This document shows positions 9,156 to 17,735 of a DNA stretch of 64,000 nucleotides, piece after piece. The DNA lies in contig CBDDBK010000004.1 in assembly GCA_965225715.1 (NCBI GenBank), positions 682,001-746,000 on the forward strand. Reading direction: 5' to 3'. Position 1 is the stretch's first letter. The number at the start of each line of letters is the position of its first letter. The notes beneath the pieces are model-generated. The model was not told the DNA's origin. It saw only the letters and a program-made list of their open reading frames with translations, and did no database searches. This DNA comes from CBDDBK01 sp965225715. Its GTDB lineage: Bacteria; Bacteroidota; Bacteroidia; Cytophagales; Flammeovirgaceae. Position numbers and translations under genes: made by a program.

Positions 9156-11210
9156 CTAATTCGTAATTTCTTTTTCTGTTTCCAAATACTGCTTCAGATT
9201 CCCTAACTTTAACTCTCTTGCCAGCCCTACAGCTTTAGCAATAGATTTTTTAGCTTCTGAAAGGCGATTTAATTTTTTTAAGACCAGAGCTTGATTCGCA
9301 TAACTAATGGATAAGCCATCCTTATCGCCCAATTTTTTATAAATACTTTCTTCTTTTTTATGCAATGCCAAAGCCTCTTCCAAACGACCCCAATCTAAAA
9401 AAATTAATGCCTGATTGCCATAACTAGGTGCCAAACCAGCCGAATTACCCAGTTCTTTATAAATGCTTTCTTCTTTTTTATGCAAGGCCAAAGCCTCCTC
9501 CAAACGACCCCAAGCCTGTAAAATTAATGCCTGATTGCCATAACTAATAGCCAAGCCCTCCCGATTGCCCAGTTCTTTATAGATACTTTCCTCTTTTTTA
9601 TGCAATGCCAAAGCCTCCTCCAAACGACCCCAGCGTTGAAGAATTGTAGCCTGATTGCCATAACTAGCAGCCAAGCCCGACCGATTGCCCAGTTCTTTAC
9701 AAATACTTTCTCCTTTTTTATGCAAAGCCAATGCCTCGTCTAAGCGACCCCAAGCCTTCAAAATTAATGCCTGATTGCCATAACTAATAGCCAAGCCCTC
9801 CCGATTGCCCAGTTCTTTACAAATACTTTCTACTTTTTTATGCAAAGCCAAAGCCTCCTCCAAACGACCCCAGCGTTGAAGAATTGTAGCCTGATTGCCA
9901 TAACTAGCAGCCAAGCCCTCCCGATTGCCCAGTTCTTTACAAATACTTTCTCCTTTTTTATGCAAAGCCAATGCCTCGTCTAAGCGACCCCAAGCCTTCA
10001 AAATTAATGCCTGATTGCCATAACTAATAGCCAAGCCCTCCCGATTGCCCAGTTCTTTACAAATACTTTCTCCTTTTTTATGCAAAGCCAAAGCCTCCTC
10101 CAAACGATCCCAAGCGTACAGAATATAAGCCTGATTGCCATAAGTCCGAGCCAAGCCCTCCCGATTGCCCAGTTCTTTATTTATAGCTTCCTCTTTTTTA
10201 TGCAAAGCCAAAGCCTTCTCCAAGCGACCCCAAGAAAATAGAATACCAGCCTGATTGCCATAAGTCCGAGCCAAGCCCTCCCAATTGCCCAGTTCTTTAT
10301 TTATAGCTTCCTCTTTTTTATGCAAAGCCAAAGCCTTCTCCAAGCGACCAAGGCCCTTTAAAATTAATGCCTGATTGCCATAACAAGTCGCTAAATTTCC
10401 TTTATCATTGGTTTTTTTTAAACCCTTTTCCGTTTTTTTATGTAAAGCTAAAGCCTCTTTGAAAAAACCTCTTTGTTGTTTACTTATAGCTTCATAATGA
10501 ACAGCTGAGGTTTCGTAAAAATGTTCCCTGCCTTGGGCTAAACGAAAAAGCCTACGGGCATAGAGTTCCATATCTGCCCAAGCGCCAAGGGCTAAGGTTA
10601 TGTCTAAAATGCTATGGTATTTTTCAAAAAGCGTCTCTAAGTTGCTTTTCTTATCTTTTTCCAAAAGGAGAATATCGGCTTTAAGGGTTTCAAAATCTTG
10701 AACGTTTTGGGGGATACCGGCGTAGTCGGTATTTTGGTCGTAGAGGGCTTTTTGGTCTTTGAAAGCGGTTTGAGAACCAAGCGAAAGATAATCATAAGCC
10801 TGTTTTGTCAAAAAGTTTCGATGCTCCAAAGGCAGTAGAAAAAGCAAATGCCAGCCTTTTTGCGTAAATGGATTTCTAAAACTCTGCAAAAAAGAAGCCA
10901 AATCTCCGATATTGATCCCCTCTAAAGTAATAATAAGGAGTTTGTTTTCCGGATATTTACTTTCCAAATAAGAAAGGCTTAGATCCTTTTGGGCAGGGTT
11001 TAAAATAGCCGTTTCGATATTTTTTGAACGGCAAATTTCACTTATATGGGTTTTCAAACCAACTTTTAAACGTTCCGAATTAAAATATACGGTGGTTAGG
11101 AAATAGGTATTCAGCCTCAAAGAATCAAATTTATTCTTTAGATCATCTAACCAAATACTTTCTTTTTCTCCTAAATAATCTTGGAGTTTTTTATGCAAAT
11201 CTTCCATCAT
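9156..11210 (-). CDS. TPR-repeat protein of a two-gene ATPase/TPR operon
   Basis: 684 residues, no signal peptide or membrane segment, so probably cytosolic. Residues 1-210 form a non-repeat N-terminal region I do not recognise, with a hydrophobic core ('NKLLIITLEGINIGDLASFL', 'GWHLLFLLPLE'). From about residue 250 there are about ten tandem 40-residue TPR-like units, each with 'ALALHKKxESIxKELGNxEG' and 'LAxSYGNQAxIL'. The last unit and C-terminus are more divergent. The ATG at 11210 overlaps the 3' end of the ATPase gene by 20 bp, implying translational coupling. In STAND-type signalling ATPases such repeats sense a ligand; here they sit on a separate polypeptide. The function is unknown. 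Confidence 0.85.
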   Translation of the reverse strand: MMEDLHKKLQDYLGEKESIWLDDLKNKFDSLRLNTYFLTTVYFNSERLKVGLKTHISEICRSKNIETAILNPAQKDLSLSYLESKYPENKLLIITLEGINIGDLASFLQSFRNPFTQKGWHLLFLLPLEHRNFLTKQAYDYLSLGSQTAFKDQKALYDQNTDYAGIPQNVQDFETLKADILLLEKDKKSNLETLFEKYHSILDITLALGAWADMELYARRLFRLAQGREHFYETSAVHYEAISKQQRGFFKEALALHKKTEKGLKKTNDKGNLATCYGNQALILKGLGRLEKALALHKKEEAINKELGNWEGLARTYGNQAGILFSWGRLEKALALHKKEEAINKELGNREGLARTYGNQAYILYAWDRLEEALALHKKGESICKELGNREGLAISYGNQALILKAWGRLDEALALHKKGESICKELGNREGLAASYGNQATILQRWGRLEEALALHKKVESICKELGNREGLAISYGNQALILKAWGRLDEALALHKKGESICKELGNRSGLAASYGNQATILQRWGRLEEALALHKKEESIYKELGNREGLAISYGNQALILQAWGRLEEALALHKKEESIYKELGNSAGLAPSYGNQALIFLDWGRLEEALALHKKEESIYKKLGDKDGLSISYANQALVLKKLNRLSEAKKSIAKAVGLARELKLGNLKQYLETEKEITN
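9296..10440 (-). repeat. tandem 120-bp coding repeats of the TPR gene
   Basis: The DNA here repeats with a 120-bp period, seen directly because every second 60-base line realigns (for example TGCAAAGCCAAAGCCTCCTC recurring every 120 bp). Two adjacent units also recur as a 240-bp pair ('ALILKAWGRLDE' followed by 'ATILQRWGRLEE', then again). The near-identity of DNA, including silent sites, implies recent duplication or gene conversion. Confidence 0.9.
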
Positions 11211-12444
11211 ATTCTGCGATATTATCTTTGATATAAGGGTTTAATTGGTAGTGGATATCCCCGTTGCTTTTTTTAGTATAAATGACAAGGTTACTTTTCA
11301 AACAATCTATAAAAGTAGGGGATTCCTCTTTTGTAAAAGTAGGTTGAGAATGCGTATATACTTTCATTAGAGTGTCTTTTAAAATGGCACCGGGTTTGCT
11401 AAGACGTGCCTGCATACCTTGTTTTAAATTAAAAATGCTATCCCAAATATGATCTTTATAGATCGTTTTACTTTTTTTACTCATGGCTAAAAAAGCAGCT
11501 TCATGAACAATATTAATCAATTGACGGATATTACCTCCTGATTTGGTTACAGCTTCAGTCAAAGCCTCTTCTTTTATTAATTCCTCTCCTTGTTCAATTC
11601 GAACTTGAATAATTTTTTTAAAAAGTTCCGAACCTTTTGAAAGATCAAAGCTAAAATCTTTAAAAAACTCGTACCTAAAAAAATCTTCAAAGCGCATATA
11701 AATAGGCAAAAGAATAATTTTTTTAGCTTTAATTTTATTGAGAGTAGATAGACTTTCGGCAAATAGTTTTTTTACCAAATCTGTTTTATTTAGCTTTTCC
11801 CAACCATCGATAAGTAGTAAAATATTTTTGGCATTAAAATTTTTTCGTTGAATTTCAATAATTTCATTGATCGTTTCAACCATATCATCCGGACGAATTT
11901 CAAAAGTTTTTTTAAACGATTTTCTGTATACTTGGTTCGCCTTATATCTGGTAAAAAGCTCTACTCCCACAGCTAATAAGTTATCCATATTAGGAATAAG
12001 CCCCTCCTCAGTAATAATTTTATCTCCTTTCAGCATTTCATATTTTGACCGGAGTTTTTCTTTAAACGTAAGTATTAATTCTTCGTTTCCTTGTATAATA
12101 TGTTCGGCAACAGCCATCAAAATATCGGCAAAATGACCGTTTTCTTGACGTTCACCGATGTATGCCATAGGTTCTATATGAATAATATGATACTTATCAC
12201 GAATGGATCTATTGGGCAAAAAAGTTAGGGCTGTTGTTTTTCCCGTTCCTGTTTGCCCAAATAGATAATAGGACTCATAAACATTGGCATCTATTTCAAT
12301 ACGCCCTCGAAGGTCTTGAATAAGTGAATCAAAAATGGGAATATAAACATGATCATTTTTAAAACTTAACCCTTGTCTTGAATCCAGTATTTGGTACAAA
12401 TCCGCCAAACTTTTAGCTGGTATAATTCTCTGTTGCTGACTCAT
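11191..12444 (-). CDS. AAA-type P-loop ATPase of the ATPase/TPR operon
   Basis: A 417-residue cytosolic protein. Walker A is GQTGTGKTT (residues 63-71) and a Walker B-like strand is 'ILLLIDGWEK' (208-217, acidic residue D213), followed by a sensor-like strand 'KKIILLPIYMRFE'. A helical 'GGNIRQLINIVHEAAFLA' segment resembles the lid of ORC/CDC6-type and STAND ATPases, and a winged-helix-like tail ends the protein ('YTKKSNGDIHYQLNPYIKDN'). It is the first gene of the pair, and its stop overlaps the TPR start. I know of no named system with this exact pair; defence or signalling is possible but inferred. Confidence 0.8.
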   Translation of the reverse strand: MSQQQRIIPAKSLADLYQILDSRQGLSFKNDHVYIPIFDSLIQDLRGRIEIDANVYESYYLFGQTGTGKTTALTFLPNRSIRDKYHIIHIEPMAYIGERQENGHFADILMAVAEHIIQGNEELILTFKEKLRSKYEMLKGDKIITEEGLIPNMDNLLAVGVELFTRYKANQVYRKSFKKTFEIRPDDMVETINEIIEIQRKNFNAKNILLLIDGWEKLNKTDLVKKLFAESLSTLNKIKAKKIILLPIYMRFEDFFRYEFFKDFSFDLSKGSELFKKIIQVRIEQGEELIKEEALTEAVTKSGGNIRQLINIVHEAAFLAMSKKSKTIYKDHIWDSIFNLKQGMQARLSKPGAILKDTLMKVYTHSQPTFTKEESPTFIDCLKSNLVIYTKKSNGDIHYQLNPYIKDNIAEYDGRFA

Positions 12445-12449
12445 ATTTT

Positions 12450-12490
12450 AATTATTTTATTTGAAAAAAGATTTATTGAGATAGTAAGTT
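12450..12490 (+). repeat. interspersed 95-bp-type repeat, short partial copy
   Basis: ATTTGAAAAAAGATTTATTG between the ATPase start and the agmatinase stop matches only the left block. Confidence 0.35.
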
Positions 12491-12531
12491 TTAAGAAAAA
12501 AGGCTAGTGGTACTACCTTTTATAGGTATTG

Positions 12532-13308
12532 TCATATCATTTTCTCTAGTATTTCTTTCATCATTTTTGCAGCTAAAAAAGCGGTCATATTTTGAAAGTC
12601 TCTATTTGGATTATATTCGACAATGTCAGCTCCAATGATTTTAGAATCTAAGCTCTGAATTAAGTTAATTACTTGCCGGGAGGTTAATCCTCCGGGTTCA
12701 TGATGCGAAACTCCGGGGGCAAATGCAGGATCAAATGCATCCATATCCAAAGAAATATACAATGGATTTTCAAATCTTGCTAGCATAGATAAATCCAAAT
12801 TTTTCATTTCATGAATTTCGACTTTATATTTTTCTACCTGTTTGGCCTGATCGGTGTTTAAAGTTCTAATTCCAACTTGAACCAACCTTATAGCAAACCC
12901 ATTTTCCATAATTCTAGCAAATGGGCAAGCGTGAGAATATTTATCCCCTTCATAATTGTTGTATAAATCACAATGTGCATCAATATGGAGAATATCCAAT
13001 TTGGGATATTTTTTATTATAGGCTTTTATTATTGGAAATGTTATGGAATGATCTCCGCCTAAAGTAAAAACTTTAGTATTTGAATTAAGGTGCTTTTCGG
13101 TTATTTTCTCTATATCAAAATATTCAGATATTTCAAAATCGCCTTTATCCTCAATATTTAAATTGTCAATAGATTTTAAACTTTCTGTAAACATATTTGA
13201 AGAAGCACAATATAAGGCTTTTCGAATCAAAGGTGGAGCAAGTTCTGGACCTCTTTGATAAGATGATTTTTCATCAAACTTTATTCCTTGTATAATTATT
13301 TTATTCAT
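12532..13308 (-). CDS. agmatinase/arginase-family ureohydrolase
   Basis: A 258-residue binuclear-manganese hydrolase of the arginase/agmatinase/formiminoglutamase family. All metal-ligand motifs are visible: GGDHS, 'HIDAHCDLY' and 'SLDMDAFDPAFAPG'. Compact size and sequence order resemble agmatinase (SpeB), which makes putrescine and urea, but related guanidino hydrolases cannot be excluded. I place the start at the ATG at 13308 rather than an upstream codon at 13350: it gives the usual N-terminus (MNKIIIQGIKF) and an 8-bp overlap with the trpS stop, indicating coupled translation. Confidence 0.88.
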   Translation of the reverse strand: MNKIIIQGIKFDEKSSYQRGPELAPPLIRKALYCASSNMFTESLKSIDNLNIEDKGDFEISEYFDIEKITEKHLNSNTKVFTLGGDHSITFPIIKAYNKKYPKLDILHIDAHCDLYNNYEGDKYSHACPFARIMENGFAIRLVQVGIRTLNTDQAKQVEKYKVEIHEMKNLDLSMLARFENPLYISLDMDAFDPAFAPGVSHHEPGGLTSRQVINLIQSLDSKIIGADIVEYNPNRDFQNMTAFLAAKMMKEILEKMI

Positions 13309-14272
13309 AACCAAGTACTTTACGAATCTGTTGAAGTTTATTTCGAGCAATTATCTGAGCTTTACGTTCTCCATTTTGAAGAATAATTTCTAATTTTTCC
13401 GGATTATTAAGATAAAAATTAAAAATTTTCCGCTCTTTTTTAAACTTTACTAAAATAAGGTTAAAAAGAGCTTGTTTAGCTTCCCCATAACCATAATTAC
13501 CTTTTAGATACTTCTTTTTTATATCTTCAATAGATTTAGAATCAGCAAGTAGACGATATAATTTAAATACAGTACAGGTTTTTGGGTCTTTAGGACTTTC
13601 TATCGTTAGACTATCGGTCTTGATAGACATGATTTGTTTGCGTAAGGCTTTGTCAGAGCTGAAAATATCAATTGTATTTTGATATGATTTACTCATTTTA
13701 TGCCCATCTCTACCCGGTACAATTTTTGTATTTTCTTCGGTGAGGGCTTCGGGAATAACAAATATTTTACCAAAATGGTGATTAAAAGATTGGGCAATAT
13801 CTTTAGTCATTTCCAAATGCTGTTTTTGATCTTTGCCTACAGGTACTTCATTAGCGTCATAAAGTAGTATATCAGAAGCCATTAAAACAGGATACGTAAA
13901 AAGTCCAGCATTAATATCTGATAGTTTTTCTTTTTTGTCCTTAAAAGAATGGGCATTAAGCAACATCGGATAAGGTGTTAAACAACTCAAATACCAGTTC
14001 AATTCGCAAACTTCATTTACTTTAGACTGGCGGTAGAAAATATGTTTTTCCGGATCTAAACCACAAGCTAACCAAGCGGCAGCTGTTGCTAAAACAGCAT
14101 CTTTTCTAAATTTAGCCTCTTTGATAGAGGTTAAACTATGCAAATCAGCAATAAAAAAAAAAGCCTCATATTGATCTCTATTTGCCAATTCTAAAGCCGG
14201 TTTTATAGCTCCTAATACATTACCCAAATGCGGATTACCAGAACTTTGAATACCCGTCAATATACGTTTCAT
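13301..14272 (-). CDS. trpS: tryptophanyl-tRNA synthetase
   Basis: A 323-residue class I aminoacyl-tRNA synthetase charging tRNA-Trp. The HIGH-type motif is 'GNPHLGN' (residues 12-18) and the KMSKS loop is exact at 192-196 in 'GRDGHKMSKSYQN'. Other family landmarks are 'TGIQSSG' at the N-terminus and 'YPVLMASDILLYDA'. It heads a two-gene minus-strand unit with the agmatinase-like gene, their ends overlapping by 8 bp, and is divergent from the glucosaminidase gene across about 200 bp. Confidence 0.97.
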   Translation of the reverse strand: MKRILTGIQSSGNPHLGNVLGAIKPALELANRDQYEAFFFIADLHSLTSIKEAKFRKDAVLATAAAWLACGLDPEKHIFYRQSKVNEVCELNWYLSCLTPYPMLLNAHSFKDKKEKLSDINAGLFTYPVLMASDILLYDANEVPVGKDQKQHLEMTKDIAQSFNHHFGKIFVIPEALTEENTKIVPGRDGHKMSKSYQNTIDIFSSDKALRKQIMSIKTDSLTIESPKDPKTCTVFKLYRLLADSKSIEDIKKKYLKGNYGYGEAKQALFNLILVKFKKERKIFNFYLNNPEKLEIILQNGERKAQIIARNKLQQIRKVLGYE

Positions 14273-14476
14273 TAATTTTTTGTTTATTATTTAAAAATTT
14301 ATTAAATAAAAAGTGAAATTTAAATACTTTATAGTATATTTTTGTTTAAATTTGCAACATATGTATTTTTTGTATTAAAATTTAAACAAATATTTTACCT
14401 TATTTTATAATTTATAATTCATAACTCATCAGGTATTATTCTTCTTATTTTAACAAACTTAAATTTAGATTAAAAA

Positions 14477-15460
14477 ATGAAAAAATATGAAATTGTTCTT
14501 AAAAAATTAGATCTAGCGTTCAGCTATTCGAATCATACAGTTACTTTTACTAAAGGACATAATTATTATATCATTAAAGTAAACACATTTTGGTTAGCGG
14601 TTATTGGCTCTGCTTTACTTCTGTTGGCGGGCTATTTAATATTTAGACCTCAAAGTTCGAACTCTGATCAATTTCTTGAAAATAGCCTGCGTTATCAGGT
14701 TATGGAAGATTTTTTATCAGGCAGCCATTTTGAGCCTATAATTTTAGAAGAATCAACTCATCAGGCTTTTATTCAAAATAAAGCCGCTGTCATTTATAAA
14801 TATACAACTGAAAATAGGGTTTCGCGTATAGAACAACTAAACCCTAAAAGTATGCTTAAAATGGCAAGTGAAATTAGCGATCTTTTTATTCAGCAGGTTT
14901 TAAAACCTCAAAATCCTGAAGCTCATGTTTGGCAATTCTTTGCTGATACTAGCGATCTTAATAAAATAAAAACCGCCGTAATTGAGCAAACTAAATATCA
15001 TATTCCTGCTTCTATTAAATTGGCTCAAGCCATTTTAGAAACAGGGTATGGTCGAAAAGTTACGGAAAATAATTACTTTGGATTAAAAGACAAAAATAAT
15101 AGAACTAAACCCGTTTACACTTTGGAATATTATACCGAAAAGGAATATCAAGCTAATAAAATAAAAGTTTTAGAGTTTAAAAAAATACGTAAACGCGGAC
15201 TTACCTTATACAAATGTAAAATTAAAGATAGCTTTAAGGGTTACACAACCCCATGGCATTCTTTTCGAGACCATTCTCTGTACCTTAACCACGAACAGCG
15301 CTATGCTTCTTTGTTTACTAATGGTAAAAACTACGAAGCCTGGGCTGATAAAATAGGCTCAACAAGACTTGGAGGACTTGGCTATGCAACTTCTCCAGTT
15401 TACGGGGAAGTTTTAAAAGCTATCATTAGACGCTACCATCTCGACCTTTTAGACCATTAA
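14477..15460 (+). CDS. membrane-anchored glucosaminidase (GH73/FlgJ-like)
   Basis: 327 residues: a short cytoplasmic N-terminus, one transmembrane segment (about 38-56), a linker, then a C-terminal peptidoglycan hydrolase domain. The domain starts 'IPASIKLAQAILETGYGR' with the catalytic Glu, followed by 'NNYFGLK' and 'HSFRDHSLYLNHEQRYASLF', then 'WADKIGSTRLGGLGYAT'. This order is that of the GH73 endo-beta-N-acetylglucosaminidase family (Pfam Glucosaminidase), which cuts glycan strands in the wall. Orientation implies the enzyme domain is periplasmic. The start ATG at 14477 gives the natural N-terminus. Confidence 0.9.
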   Translation: MKKYEIVLKKLDLAFSYSNHTVTFTKGHNYYIIKVNTFWLAVIGSALLLLAGYLIFRPQSSNSDQFLENSLRYQVMEDFLSGSHFEPIILEESTHQAFIQNKAAVIYKYTTENRVSRIEQLNPKSMLKMASEISDLFIQQVLKPQNPEAHVWQFFADTSDLNKIKTAVIEQTKYHIPASIKLAQAILETGYGRKVTENNYFGLKDKNNRTKPVYTLEYYTEKEYQANKIKVLEFKKIRKRGLTLYKCKIKDSFKGYTTPWHSFRDHSLYLNHEQRYASLFTNGKNYEAWADKIGSTRLGGLGYATSPVYGEVLKAIIRRYHLDLLDH

Positions 15461-16453
15461 GCTTTTGATAAACTATTTTTATATTGCTTATGATTTTATA
15501 GCTCAAATTTATAGCTCAAATATCTAAAATTAAAGTTCATGAGAATAAAAAAGGTTCGCTGATAAAACTTGTGATTTTTTAAGTAAGCACTTTGGTTTTG
15601 AAATAGTCAAGATTAGTAGTTTTTTACTAATGTATACTTTTTAAGACCTTTATATGCACATTATCAATGACTTATGAGTATAAAAACCATAAAACTGTTT
15701 TTTTATAATTACTTTATAATCAAGTAATTAAATTTTTTATAAATTTATAAAATACTGATAATCAAATATTTACTATATCAAATGGTGCAAAAGTCTAAAA
15801 GAGTTGTAGAATATTTTTTTGAAATAAACGAAGCAACTTTTTATATTTACTTTCAAAATTGATGTTCTCTTCCATAGCATCAGCACATTTATAAATTGAG
15901 CAAGTGCATTGGTTGATGATTAAAAGAAACCAAAAGCATTATTTTTTTTATAAATATCTATATGATGGAAAGCGAAGTTTTTTTTATATTCTTGATATCA
16001 AGAAGTTTAAATGTTAAAAAAAGATAAATTAATCTTCAATATAAATACTTTAACTTCCTTTAGCTCTCCTATAAACTTTTCTGAAAATAGTTAAATAACT
16101 TAATTCTAATTATATAATAGTTAAACTATTATAAAAAGTGTACATTAGTAAAACTTTTCCCAGAAATATTTCGAACGATTACTAATATTCAGACTACATT
16201 TTAGCTTTTGAAATATGTAGGAATATTTTTTCTATAAATACTTTTTTATCTAATTTTGCATCTATATAACTTATTGATTCAAAATTTATAGTTAAAATAT
16301 TGCTTAATAAGTTAAAAATATTAAATTATTTCATTCATAAAAAATAGTTTTAACCAGTAAGATTAAGATATAATTTATTGAAAACCAAATACTTTTTGAC
16401 ATACCTATAAATTTTTACAACCTAACAGATTATTGAATTGTTTTTTTCAGATA
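15461..16453. other. long gene-free stretch
   Basis: Nearly 1 kb with many stops in all frames. Small structures seen are a direct repeat TATAGCTCAAAT (about 15498-15522) and a short inverted repeat ATTAGTA...TACTAAT near 15614-15630. A TAATTTTG box (16251-16258) matches the Bacteroidota -7 consensus TAnnTTTG but lacks a TTG at the expected -33 spacing. No interspersed repeat copy or coding remnant was recognised. Confidence 0.55.
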
Positions 16454-17551
16454 ATGAAAAATATTTTACACATGAAGGATTGGGGAATTTTTGCCAATCG
16501 CAATTTTCCTATAGCTATAGCGGGACCTTGTAGCGCAGAAACTGAAAATCAATTGCGCACTATAGCAAGTGAATTAAAAAAAATAAATATATCTATGCTA
16601 AGGGCTGGTATTTGGAAACCGCGTACCCGTCCGGGCAGTTTTGAAGGTGTAGGTGAAGAAGGATTAAAGTGGTTAAAGACCATAAAAAAAGAGTTTAATA
16701 TACCAATTATTGTAGAAGTTGCTAATACTAAGCATGTAGAACTTTGTTTAAAATATGGAGTAGATGTTTTATGGGTAGGCGCTAGGACAACGGTCAATCC
16801 CTTTAGCGTTCAGGAAATTGCTGATGCCTTAAAAGGAGTTGATATTCCTATAATGGTAAAAAATCCAATTAATCCAGAACTTCCGCTCTGGAAAGGCGCC
16901 ATAGAAAGATTTTATCGAGTAGGTTTAAATAAAATAGCCGCTATTCATAGAGGTTTTAATTCTTTTGAAAAAACAAAATATAGAAATATACCGCTTTGGC
17001 AAATTCCAATTGCTTTAAGAGCAGAATTTCCGAACATATCTATGGTTTGTGATCCAAGTCATATTGGTGGAACTAGAGAACTCATTTTACCTATATCCCA
17101 AAGAGCCATAGACTATAGTTATGATGGTTTAATGGTAGAAACCCACCACGATCCTGAAAATGCATGGAGCGATGCTAAACAACAAATAACACCGCAAGTT
17201 TTAGATATTATTTTGCACGAAATAGCTATAAAAAAACCTAAAATAGATGATTCTGAATTTAATACTAAATTAGAACAGTTACGAAAACAAATCGATATTG
17301 TTGATAACGAAATTATTGATGCTTTAGCTTCTCGTTTTAAAATAGTCAATCAAATGGGAGAGTATAAAAGGCAAAATAATGTGACTGTATTTCAAGCTCA
17401 ACGTTGGATACAAATTTTTCAAGATAGACCTCAACTAGCAGAAAAAATGGGTATTAGCAAGGCTTTTGTTGAGCAACTCTATAAACTTATTCATGATGAA
17501 TCTTTGGGTATTCAGACTCGAATTATAGATCAAGTTTCAGAGGTTATTTAA
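16454..17551 (+). CDS. bifunctional DAHP synthase / chorismate mutase
   Basis: About 365 residues in two domains. The N-terminal 260 residues are a DAHP synthase of the AroF/KdsA-like type ('IAGPCSAE', 'AGIWKPRTRPGSFEG', 'VCDPSHIGG', 'HHDPENAWSDAKQQITP'). It condenses phosphoenolpyruvate with erythrose 4-phosphate, the first shikimate step. The C-terminal 90 residues are a type II chorismate mutase ('LEQLRKQIDIVDNEIIDALA'), making prephenate and often conferring feedback control in such fusions. An in-frame TTG at 16433 exists, but the ATG at 16454 places the conserved 'DWGIF' correctly, so I prefer it. Confidence 0.93.
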   Translation: MKNILHMKDWGIFANRNFPIAIAGPCSAETENQLRTIASELKKINISMLRAGIWKPRTRPGSFEGVGEEGLKWLKTIKKEFNIPIIVEVANTKHVELCLKYGVDVLWVGARTTVNPFSVQEIADALKGVDIPIMVKNPINPELPLWKGAIERFYRVGLNKIAAIHRGFNSFEKTKYRNIPLWQIPIALRAEFPNISMVCDPSHIGGTRELILPISQRAIDYSYDGLMVETHHDPENAWSDAKQQITPQVLDIILHEIAIKKPKIDDSEFNTKLEQLRKQIDIVDNEIIDALASRFKIVNQMGEYKRQNNVTVFQAQRWIQIFQDRPQLAEKMGISKAFVEQLYKLIHDESLGIQTRIIDQVSEVI

Positions 17552-17602
17552 AAAATCTTTGGTGATATCACAGAAAATTAGGATGATATAAAAAGGTATA
17601 AA

Positions 17603-17680
17603 TATAGTCTCTTCACTTGAAAAAAGGATTTTTTTGAAGATTTAATTTGTTGATAATGAGATAAAAATAGAGCTTCTATA
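17603..17680 (+). repeat. interspersed 95-bp-type repeat
   Basis: TATAGTCTCTTCACTTGAAA, then AAAGGATTTTTTTGAAGATT and a right part GATAATGAGATAAAAATAGA followed by GCTTCTATA. It lies between DAHP synthase/chorismate mutase and rlmD. Confidence 0.65.
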
Positions 17681-17735
17681 TTGATTTCAAAAACTAAAAT
17701 TTTTATTTCTAAATATTTATAATATTTTCAAACTA

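Noticed and set aside
9296..10440. Regular direct repeats that could be mistaken for a CRISPR array
   Set aside because: The period is 120 bp without distinct spacers and the repeats translate in frame as TPR units.
13309..13350. Longer N-terminus for the agmatinase-like protein
   Set aside because: The extra residues lie inside trpS coding sequence and do not match the family start; the ATG at 13308 does.
16251..16258. TAATTTTG as the promoter of the DAHP synthase gene
   Set aside because: It matches the -7 element but has no TTG at the right spacing and lies about 200 bp from the start.
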